From contig JAAVDJ010000043.1 of the NCBI GenBank assembly GCA_014801875.1, positions 1 to 64,000 of the forward strand: DNA of 64,000 bases. Direction: 5' to 3'. This document shows positions 1 to 8,322 of the stretch, piece after piece. The DNA comes from Bacteroides sp. (GTDB lineage: Bacteria; Bacteroidota; Bacteroidia; Bacteroidales; Muribaculaceae). A model generated the notes under the pieces. It made no database searches and was not told where the DNA came from. It saw only the letters and a program-made list of their open reading frames with translations. Every line of letters begins with the position of its first letter. Position 1 is the first letter of the stretch. Position numbers and translations under genes: made by a program.

Positions 1-232
1 AGTCACTCTACTCAGGCAATAATGTGCTTTCATTATAAAGCAAATTAATTCACAGATTCAAATCTGTAAACTAAATCAGTCAACTGACAAAAACGTGTAA
101 ATCGAAATAGAGAACCGTTGCTGACGGTGTAAAACGTATTAGTTAATCGCCCTCAAATCTGTCAACACTTTTCAGGGATAGTGACTTGCACGAAAAACGG
201 CCAGCCCTGCCGAAATGCTAAAAAGAGCATAA

Positions 233-361
233 CAAAAGGGAATAAAAGGGAAAGATAATGCCAATAAAGTTCACAGGCAGATTGGAGCAAAGGTAAGAAA
301 AGCTATAAAAGACATTGGAGGCACAATGCCGGAAGATCTATTACAATACCTTCCAGCATAG
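233..361 (+). pseudogene. C-terminal relic of a DinD-like (BRO-N family, DNA-damage-inducible) protein
   Basis: Open frame after TAA at 230-232 reads QKGIKGKDNANKVHRQIGAKVRKAIKDIGGTMPEDLLQYLPA*; the 'N-x-xH-x3-G-x-x-VRxxI-x3-GGTMPEDL' block matches the DinD C-terminal signature as I remember it. No N-terminal portion is visible upstream. Confidence 0.6.
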
Positions 362-493
362 CCCGGGCATTCGGCGAATGCCCTTGGGGCCCTATTTGGC
401 ATTGAGGTGGCAGAGCCGCGACAGGGACGAGGTGCGCGAGCGAGGCTAAGGAGGGGTTAGGCGGGGAAGGTTTCGGGAATCATCATTTTTTAT

Positions 494-501
494 TATATTT
501 G
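494..501 (+). promoter_or_regulatory. Bacteroidetes-type -7 element TATATTTG
   Basis: TATATTTG followed by GCAG, 25 nt upstream of the ATG at 527. Confidence 0.5.
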
Positions 502-526
502 CAGCAAACTTAGTTTAACTAAAGAT

Positions 527-1159
527 ATGGCTGACAATTATCTTGAAAGGAGAATGGAGGATCTTAGAAGCGGAAAACTCCGTAATGAATCTCCTTCGCG
601 CCCTTATACTGCTCCTCAAAAGGGGTATGTTCGATTTCCTATGCCTCCCCGAAGGGTGTTGGTTATAGGTGGGTGTGCTGAACCTTACCTCTCCGTGGTC
701 CGAATATTTTTAAAATCCGGCTGCAAAGTGGCTGTGCTTGATTCCGACATAGCAACGGGGGAAAGAATGGCTGCTTCAGAGGGTATAAGGTTTATCGCAG
801 GCGACTCAATCTCGGAAGCCAATCTGAAGGAGGCGTTCCAAAACTCGGCGGCTGCCTGGCGCGACATTGATATTATTGTCACTCCGCAGCGTTCAGCACT
901 ACATTTGGCAGACCTTTGGATGGATCATAAAGATCGGTTTCCTATCCCTTCCGATTATGGAGGAAGATTGATAGTTATATCAAAGGAAGAGAATACTCAT
1001 ACGGACTTTTTCCCAACAGGAAAACATGGGATAACCGTAAATCATATCTCGGTAACCCCCAAAGGGTCTGATGAAGCTGTGGCCTTACTCGCTCTTTTCC
1101 TCTCTCTCCCCGTCAGCGGCTGCATCTCGGGATGTTATCTCGTTGGCCCAACGCATTAA
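527..1159 (+). CDS. Rossmann-fold/SDR-like NAD(P)-binding protein (hypothetical)
   Basis: ORF with 'RRVLVIGGCAEPYLSVVRIFLKSGCKVAVLDSD' nucleotide-binding-like motif; upstream TAnnTTTG promoter. Confidence 0.6.
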   Translation: MADNYLERRMEDLRSGKLRNESPSRPYTAPQKGYVRFPMPPRRVLVIGGCAEPYLSVVRIFLKSGCKVAVLDSDIATGERMAASEGIRFIAGDSISEANLKEAFQNSAAAWRDIDIIVTPQRSALHLADLWMDHKDRFPIPSDYGGRLIVISKEENTHTDFFPTGKHGITVNHISVTPKGSDEAVALLALFLSLPVSGCISGCYLVGPTH

Positions 1160-1918
1160 TCTTTGCCATCTCCTGCGGTTGTGCTCAACGACTTCCCTAT
1201 TGAGCAGGGAAATGCACGTCAGAAGTCGGTCAGAAGTGCCGTTCTCACGGCGATAGCTGGGAAAAAGGTAACTTCCGTCATCATCCTTGGAGTCAAATGT
1301 ACAAAACTGACTGGGGACAATATTCTCTTCCTTCACCCCACGACGACGGAGACGTTCCATATTCACACCCTGCAGATCAAGATGAGGTTTCCTTTCTTTC
1401 CCATTCGGCCAAGAAACGTAATCCTCAAAACCGGCTTCCGCAAACCGGCCGGCTAACTCTGCGTCTACTTCATAATTTTTGGCACTTATCGAAGGACCGA
1501 ACACAACTTTCAGCTTTGAAAGGTCAGCTCCCTTCCCCTCCAGCACATCGAGGGTATTGTCGACAATGCCACCAAGTGTACCTTTCCAGCCGGCATGAAC
1601 AGCCGCCACACCGTTGACATCCTCCGCATACATCAGGACAGGTACGCAATCAGCTGTCCGAACGCCTATCGCAACGTCGTCTTTGAAAGTCACAAGAGCA
1701 TCGGTATCTTCCGTGTCACGATCAAAGATGCGTTCAATCACCTTGACATTGACTGAATGCGTCTGATGAGGAGTCGTGGCCATACTGTCGTAATAATCCT
1801 TCCCTCCCCTCTTATCCTTGTTTCCACAACCCGGAGTCACAATGACCAAGCCGCTTGCCAGTCCGCAGCTCAACACCGGATATAACTTGCCACTTTTAAT
1901 TCCATCACTCATAATCAA
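1085..1918 (-). CDS. pgeF: Polyphenol oxidase / YfiH (PgeF, laccase-domain) family protein
   Basis: Motifs 'TPHQTHS', 'GVRTADCVPVLMYAED', 'AAVHAGWKGTLGGIVDNTL', 'FGPSISAKNYEV' typical of the family. Confidence 0.85.
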   Translation of the reverse strand: MIMSDGIKSGKLYPVLSCGLASGLVIVTPGCGNKDKRGGKDYYDSMATTPHQTHSVNVKVIERIFDRDTEDTDALVTFKDDVAIGVRTADCVPVLMYAEDVNGVAAVHAGWKGTLGGIVDNTLDVLEGKGADLSKLKVVFGPSISAKNYEVDAELAGRFAEAGFEDYVSWPNGKERKPHLDLQGVNMERLRRRGVKEENIVPSQFCTFDSKDDDGSYLFPSYRRENGTSDRLLTCISLLNREVVEHNRRRWQRLMRWANEITSRDAAADGEREEKSE

Positions 1919-1957
1919 TCCATTTAGTATCGTTTCGCAGTCGTTTAAACTTCACTG

Positions 1958-1988
1958 CAAAGATAATCAATTCCGGTATATAATTCAA
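1958..1988 (-). promoter_or_regulatory. Candidate promoter TTG-N20-TATCTTTG for the pgeF-like gene
   Basis: Reverse complement of CAAAGATA (1958-1965) with CAA about 20 nt further out. Confidence 0.45.
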
Positions 1989-2079
1989 CAAAAATAATTC
2001 AACAAAAAAGGCGCGATCCTCACGGACCACGCCCCAGGTTTTCATATTAACACTAACTTTAATCACTAATTTTTTCAGC

Positions 2080-5000
2080 TTAGAAGATTATTTTCTTTCC
2101 GCAGATGATGTAGACACCTTTTTCCATGTTGATTACATTTCTGCCTGCTGAAAGATTGAGAACATTAACTACCTTCCCATCTATTGTGTAAACATTCTCT
2201 ACAGATGCTGACGGTGAGTAAACAACCAACTCATTCCCTTCTTTCACCACTTTGACAGTGTTTGCTGTCTCAACAGTTTCAACACCGGTCTGATAACCAT
2301 TCTCAGGAAGTTTGAACTCAGCTTCCTTTGAAGCAAACATCTGGAAAGGATCCATCATTATTGTAGCGTCGTCTGACTTAGGTGCTTCGAAACCTGTCGC
2401 TGTGTTGTTCATGAAGAACACCTCGGAAGCATTCATCTCTTTCGCAGTGTAAGCAATAGAGAGAGAGTAGTCTGCGCCGTGTGCGACAGCCATTTCGGGA
2501 GTAGCTTCCACTGTGGAGGGAGATGCGGTGAGAGTGATTATTCCTTCTTCGGGTGCGCAGAAGATGTAGGGACGGTTGGCTTCGATTTCCATAGCCTCAA
2601 CAAGATCCTTCTCGTTCTCTTTCAAAGTGAAGGCCATGCATCCTTCGAGAGTTCTTACTTTCCCGGAGATGAGGGAGAGTTCGTTCCCTTTTGCATCTGT
2701 GATTGTCTCAACATTGAAGGGGACTGCGATACCTTTCCAATCGCCAGCCTCAACTTCCATGCTTACAGTGGCACCGTTCTCAAGGGTGAAGTTGTAAGGG
2801 ATAGAGAGCGCATAACCATCCTTGAATACTATCGGGCTTGTCGCCGCATACACTCTACCTTCCATTTCAGTCACGCTGCCATCGGCGAGAGTGGTCTTGA
2901 CCATTCCTTTGCGTACGAAGAGATAGTTTGCTTTTGCTGAGGGAGCCTCAACGCCTTCGTCAACAACTATCATACAGTTGGGATTGAGACCGTTGAATGC
3001 GCGTGAATCAATTTCCGCACCCGCTCTTGTCTGCAATGCAGCCCCGGCCTGGAGAGTAAGAGTGGTCAGATTGTCGCAACCATTGAAGGCATCCGCACCG
3101 ATATAGTTCACACCTGTAAGGGTAAGGGTTTCAAGAGAAGAGCAATTCTTGAACGCACCTTCTTCGATTGAGTTCACAGAGGAAGGAATCTCGATAGTCG
3201 TGAGGTTTGTACACCCGTTGAACATATTCTTGGTGATTTCAGTAAGCTCGGGGAGGAACACTGTGGTGACGTTTTCCATTCCTGCGAAAGCACCTTCAGG
3301 GAGCTCACCTACTACATTAGTCAGATCAAGAGTCTCGGCGTTGGAGAAGCATTCTTTCACCTTTGCCATGGTCTCGGCAGTGATCTCACCTTTCAAAGAC
3401 ACTTTCTCAGTTGCCTCTGTTTCCTCGGGATTTACAGCTGCCAGCTGATTGTCTGTCAGAACAGCGTTATCCACCGGGGTAGCATAGATATTGATTTTGC
3501 AGTTGCTGTCTACCACATTCACTGAGTAGAATCCGTTAGCGTCCGGAAGAAGTTCCTCGATGCCATACACAACGTGCTGCTCAAGGTTAGCCGCATCCTC
3601 TTTGTTGACGTCAACACGGAATTTCACTGTGCTGTTTTCAGCTATACCCTCGATTACGGGAGCGAGAGGATTGGTCTTGTTAAAGGTCACTTCGTTGTCT
3701 GCTTCGGGAGAGTTTACATTGAAGATCGGAGAGGTGGATGCGAACTCTACATTCAGGAGATAAACCACTTCGATGTTGTGGTCGCCGCTGGCCTCGGGAT
3801 TGATAGCCGGATTGTAGTAGGTCACGGGGTATGTGCCGTCTGCTGCCGGGTAAATCCTAACCCCATTGTCATAAACCAAGCTCTTTATTTCGGGATGAGC
3901 GAGAGCGAGCTTACCGCTAACGGTGATGGTTTCGCTTTTTACATTCTCACCGAGGAAGGCTGCCGCTTTCTTTACATCGAAGTCAGAGTCAGTCACCTTG
4001 CAACGTGTGGGGTCAAAGTTGAGGGCGAAGACAGGAGCCTCTGATACTATGTTATAGCCCAACTTCTTCCAGGGATTGCCAAAGTTAGAATTTTCATAGG
4101 CTGTCTTATAGACACTCAGATATTCTTCAGGCACTACTATTGTGATTCTTGACGCATCATACACATCACCAACCTTATGACCGAGGTTATAGGAAGCACT
4201 CTGTAAAACGTCATCCCACATTGTGCAACCGGGATTGAAATGGCTGACTACCTTACGACCATTCTCCTCATGGAGAGGACCGGGGATATAGATGGTGGTG
4301 AGAGAGGTGCATCCATCGAAGGCTGCCGCACCAATTGAATAACCGTATTTTGGTGCCCCACTCATATATTGACCGACAACTATTCTTTCGGAAGTGAGGC
4401 TCTCGGGAAGTCGGATTTCCTTCAGTTTCTCACAATTTCTGAAAGCTGCTTCCCCAATTCTTGTCACTGTGTTGGGAAGGATTATCTCCTCTACGACCGG
4501 TTTAGTCTGGCCGATGCCACTGCTCTTAAAGAAGAGTTCGGACGGAATCATGTTTTCCGGATAATCACCGTTAGTCGGGTCTGCGATTATCTTCAGACCT
4601 GAAAGATCCAGTTTCTTAACAGTCTGCTGTGCGAAATTCTGGCGGAATGCATTCCCGAGGTCAGATGCGTAAGTTTCACCTGTCACGACTACTGTCGGGC
4701 GCACTGATGCAGCTGTAACAGCCTTGTAAAGTTCTCCGGGAGAAACATTATATACTGCTGAACCGCTCTCCTTCGGGTCATAGACATTAATTTCGAAGTC
4801 CATGTCGTTCATCACTACGAAAGTGTAGTTGACAACCGCTGCCTCTTTCACTACTGTCTTGCCATTGGCTATAAGATCGATTCTCTTGCTTGATGCACTG
4901 GGAGAAATCTTGAGTGTCACATCCTGACCCTTGATTGCAGATGAAACTGCACCTGTCACTGTCGCGCCGGCAACCTCCGGGATATTGATGTTGAAGACCT

Positions 5001-7917
5001 GATTGCTGTTGTTGAGAGCCGGAAGCATATCAACCACATCCGCGCTTGCTCCTTTCACGAGGTTCCAAACCTTTCTGTTGGCTGATGTCACGAGTCGGAG
5101 TGTATTCCCTTCCCGCACGTCTGCGCTTGTAACCTTACAGTTTACATTCATCTTCCAGCTATCGCCCGCACCTGCTGTCCAGATATTGACCGGAGAGATA
5201 AACTCCTTGATGTTGCCGTTGGCATCTGCAAGAACCATTCCCCAATAGAACTGATCATAGCCGGAGGGGATGTTCAGGGCATTGACTCTTACAGTGAACT
5301 CCTGACCGGGAATCACATTGACAGCCTCTGAAAGAAGGCCTACGGAACCATTCTTTGAAGTGAGTGTCCAATAAGTGTTCTTCTTGTCTGTCTCGATAGG
5401 AGCTATGGTGTTGAAATGTATGATGGTGTTTGTGTTGATAGTCGCGTGGTATTTGCCGTCTGCTGCGGGAGTGAGGAGAGTGTTGTTGGCATATACTTCC
5501 ATGCGGTTGTCGTTGTCAGCGATATGCTTTGCCGTAAACACCACTTCTGAGCCGGGAGCTACATTTCCCGTTTCCTGTGAGCATACGAAACCTACCTCAT
5601 CATTTTCCATCACTGCAAAGAGTGCTTCGCTTCCCTGAGGAGCTTTCTCAACAACAACATTTCCAATCTTATTCCAGTTTTCTGCATTGCGATAGTTGGA
5701 TACGGCATTCTGAGTGGGGACATGAAGTGTCACCAGGTCAGTCTTAACTCCGGAGAATACACACCAGTTGATAAACTCTGCTTTCTCGCGTCCTACATAT
5801 ATGTCTCGGAGAGCGCTCGCGCCGACAAAGACGTTATATTCGTATGTCTTCACTCCCTCGGGTATAGTGATTGAAGTGAGACCGGTTAGTGCAAAACAAG
5901 CGTTGTTAAAACGATTTACCGATTTTGGCAGAATCACCTCCTTCAGCGATCCGCAGCCACGGAGACCATCTCTCGGGATGGCATTTGCCTGATTGGAGCC
6001 ATTGGCAGCAATATACACACCTGAAAGATCAAGGCGAGTGAGTTTCATTGAATTGCGGATGAATTCGAAATCGCGGGCATCAATCGAACCGAAGAGAGTG
6101 AGTTCCTTGAGAGCTCCGGTCTCGTTCTCGCTGATGATTGAGGCAAGTGTGCCCGGCTCTTCTACCCAGACGCTACGCTTTGACTTTGCATCTGCCAATT
6201 TCTGCACCTGGATGCTGATTGTCTGGTCAGCTCTTACATTATTGATAGTATAGGTTGAATTGGCATCGGGGGTCAGCATTATGCCGTTTGCTTTCACGGT
6301 GACAAGATCTTCGGCTGCGTTTTCCGCTTCCACCTTGAAAGTGTAGTTCCAGCCACGAATCACATTTGCAGCTCCGCTTACCTTCACTCCGGCTACTCCT
6401 GAAGGGAGATTGATTCTGTAGGAGGCGGGGGATGAAACAACGGTTGCAAGCTCGTTGACCGTCGGAAGCTCACCGGCTACAGGGAGCCATTCAGTTTCTC
6501 CGGATGAGAGAGTCACTATGCAGATCTTGTCTCCGGCAGATACCGATGCCCCGGAAGGAAGTTGGCAGTTCTTGAAATCCATGTATCCTGTCATCAGATA
6601 GCCGAAAGACTGGAGAGACATTGACTGCGTCAGGCTGAGGAGGGTCTTCAGCTTTCCCTCCTTGCTGCAGAGTCCTACTGCGATTTGGCCGGAGAAGTCA
6701 GAGTGAGAAAGATTCTTAAGGTTGCCGACGCGAACAGTAAAAGTCTTGCCGTTGGAGAGGTCGGTCATATCGCTGCCGATACCTGATTGATTGCCGTCTG
6801 CGGTAATGTGTATAGGCGACCAACCCTTATTGCCCCCCTCACCCGGCTTGATGTTATAGATAATGGTGTTGAGATTATTGTAATGGTGTGTGCGGCTTAC
6901 AGTAGGATTGAGAGCTGTGCTAAGGAAATAACCGTTAGCTGAACCACCCCATCCCCAGTTGAAATGGAGATATTCTCCCTGATAGCCGTCGCAGATGAAA
7001 GCGTGGCCGGCAGTTACATCCTGGCCGCAATAGATGACCGGGCGACCCTCGTCGATTTCATTCTTCACGATGTTGTCCCATTCCTCCTGGGTAGCGACGT
7101 CGGAACGTTTTCTGTAAGAAACACCCGGATCATAGTTGAAGTATGTGGAGAGAGCGGCGGGCACTTTCACTTCATATGCGCTTGAGCCTGACATTCCGTA
7201 CTGAGTGTCGATACTTTTGGAAGCATGATACATCAACGTTGCCACTGCGTCAGCCTCGCTTGAAGTATAGCTTGAACGATAATTGTCGGTGCGCATATCG
7301 CTCCAGTTGTATTTTGTGTTGAAGTCCACTCCGTCAAAGCTGCCGCTGCCGCTTGCCGGCCATTCGTAGAACTTCATTACAGTCGCCATAGCTGTTCCGA
7401 CACAACCAACGAGGGGTTTGCCGGGGATATAGTTGTTGAACGGACCTTCCTGGCTCCAGTTAGCAGTGGCGAGGAGTTTCTGCTCATCGCTGCGTGTAGC
7501 GCTTTTCTGTATCAACGCCTTGCGCTCCACCAGAGTCTGTGCTTTCTGAACTGCCGGGGCAGCCTGCACCTCTTTTTCAATCCCTTCCATCACCCATTTC
7601 ATCGCGTCGGGGGCTGCGGATTGAGGATAAGCGCCTTCAAAGGAGTAACCAAGTATTGGGGAAGTGGTGTTTTCAGCTGAAACAATCACAAACCCCTTGT
7701 CGACGTTCACATTGAAAACATAATAATTGGACGAACCCTTCACTGTCGCAGATACGGGTTCAAGTGAGAGACCACCCTTCAAAAGGGTTTTCCTTGAGTT
7801 GAGGAATTCGGTTGCGATTGACTTAGCTTCGTCAACACCGATTCTCTCTGAAAAGACCGGTACCGTTGTGCCCATTACGAGAGCCGGCACCAAGATTTGA
7901 CGTAGAAATTTGCACAT
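2080..7917 (-). CDS. Peptidase C10 (streptopain-like) family protein with BspA-type LRR_5 blocks and a C-terminal sorting-like domain
   Basis: Cys box 'GCVGTAMATVMKFYEWP', His box 'AGHAFICDGYQGEYLHFNWGWGGSANGYF'; LRR_5 segments ('IILPNTVTRIGEAAFRNCEKLKEIRLPESL' etc.); C-terminus 'VYTIDGKVV...GVYIICGKKIIF'. ORF opens at 8043, but Met43 (7917) precedes a signal peptide and is the likelier start. Confidence 0.88.
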   Translation of the reverse strand: MCKFLRQILVPALVMGTTVPVFSERIGVDEAKSIATEFLNSRKTLLKGGLSLEPVSATVKGSSNYYVFNVNVDKGFVIVSAENTTSPILGYSFEGAYPQSAAPDAMKWVMEGIEKEVQAAPAVQKAQTLVERKALIQKSATRSDEQKLLATANWSQEGPFNNYIPGKPLVGCVGTAMATVMKFYEWPASGSGSFDGVDFNTKYNWSDMRTDNYRSSYTSSEADAVATLMYHASKSIDTQYGMSGSSAYEVKVPAALSTYFNYDPGVSYRKRSDVATQEEWDNIVKNEIDEGRPVIYCGQDVTAGHAFICDGYQGEYLHFNWGWGGSANGYFLSTALNPTVSRTHHYNNLNTIIYNIKPGEGGNKGWSPIHITADGNQSGIGSDMTDLSNGKTFTVRVGNLKNLSHSDFSGQIAVGLCSKEGKLKTLLSLTQSMSLQSFGYLMTGYMDFKNCQLPSGASVSAGDKICIVTLSSGETEWLPVAGELPTVNELATVVSSPASYRINLPSGVAGVKVSGAANVIRGWNYTFKVEAENAAEDLVTVKANGIMLTPDANSTYTINNVRADQTISIQVQKLADAKSKRSVWVEEPGTLASIISENETGALKELTLFGSIDARDFEFIRNSMKLTRLDLSGVYIAANGSNQANAIPRDGLRGCGSLKEVILPKSVNRFNNACFALTGLTSITIPEGVKTYEYNVFVGASALRDIYVGREKAEFINWCVFSGVKTDLVTLHVPTQNAVSNYRNAENWNKIGNVVVEKAPQGSEALFAVMENDEVGFVCSQETGNVAPGSEVVFTAKHIADNDNRMEVYANNTLLTPAADGKYHATINTNTIIHFNTIAPIETDKKNTYWTLTSKNGSVGLLSEAVNVIPGQEFTVRVNALNIPSGYDQFYWGMVLADANGNIKEFISPVNIWTAGAGDSWKMNVNCKVTSADVREGNTLRLVTSANRKVWNLVKGASADVVDMLPALNNSNQVFNINIPEVAGATVTGAVSSAIKGQDVTLKISPSASSKRIDLIANGKTVVKEAAVVNYTFVVMNDMDFEINVYDPKESGSAVYNVSPGELYKAVTAASVRPTVVVTGETYASDLGNAFRQNFAQQTVKKLDLSGLKIIADPTNGDYPENMIPSELFFKSSGIGQTKPVVEEIILPNTVTRIGEAAFRNCEKLKEIRLPESLTSERIVVGQYMSGAPKYGYSIGAAAFDGCTSLTTIYIPGPLHEENGRKVVSHFNPGCTMWDDVLQSASYNLGHKVGDVYDASRITIVVPEEYLSVYKTAYENSNFGNPWKKLGYNIVSEAPVFALNFDPTRCKVTDSDFDVKKAAAFLGENVKSETITVSGKLALAHPEIKSLVYDNGVRIYPAADGTYPVTYYNPAINPEASGDHNIEVVYLLNVEFASTSPIFNVNSPEADNEVTFNKTNPLAPVIEGIAENSTVKFRVDVNKEDAANLEQHVVYGIEELLPDANGFYSVNVVDSNCKINIYATPVDNAVLTDNQLAAVNPEETEATEKVSLKGEITAETMAKVKECFSNAETLDLTNVVGELPEGAFAGMENVTTVFLPELTEITKNMFNGCTNLTTIEIPSSVNSIEEGAFKNCSSLETLTLTGVNYIGADAFNGCDNLTTLTLQAGAALQTRAGAEIDSRAFNGLNPNCMIVVDEGVEAPSAKANYLFVRKGMVKTTLADGSVTEMEGRVYAATSPIVFKDGYALSIPYNFTLENGATVSMEVEAGDWKGIAVPFNVETITDAKGNELSLISGKVRTLEGCMAFTLKENEKDLVEAMEIEANRPYIFCAPEEGIITLTASPSTVEATPEMAVAHGADYSLSIAYTAKEMNASEVFFMNNTATGFEAPKSDDATIMMDPFQMFASKEAEFKLPENGYQTGVETVETANTVKVVKEGNELVVYSPSASVENVYTIDGKVVNVLNLSAGRNVINMEKGVYIICGKKIIF

Positions 7918-8218
7918 AAGGAAAAGTTTGATAGAGTTTGTTAAAAAAAGTTCGATTATATTTGAATAAAGAAAGAAAAGATGTCGCAAACCGTTCACTT
8001 TGAAAGTATTTAACAACCTTAACAGTGTTTTGGATATTTTCAATGTTCGGTTTACGATTGTATAACGAAATTTAAAAAAAACGGTTTGCTCAATCTTATA
8101 TTTTTATTGAAATTTTTTTGATATGAGTGCTATTTCTCTTTGTTACAGCCTTATAAAAATATCTTTTTTCTCAACTAAAAATTCCGAAGCATAGATTCAT
8201 CCATTACCCTCTCTTTTA

Positions 8219-8250
8219 TTTTGCAGTTTCAGTTTACTTTTGTATCTTTG
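8219..8250 (+). promoter_or_regulatory. Bacteroidetes-type promoter TTTTG-N19-TATCTTTG
   Basis: TTTG (ending 8223) and TATCTTTG (8243-8250) with 19-nt spacer upstream of the tricorn-like gene. Confidence 0.6.
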
Positions 8251-8322
8251 CGCTGTTTCTCCCCTCCCCTTTCTTATCACTTCTCCTCTTATTTCTGAGA
8301 TTAATAACAAATAAATACTTCC

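Noticed and set aside
3574-4044. 156-aa plus-strand ORF antisense to the C10/LRR gene
   Set aside because: Inside a coherent large CDS; sequence looks like reverse translation of repeats.
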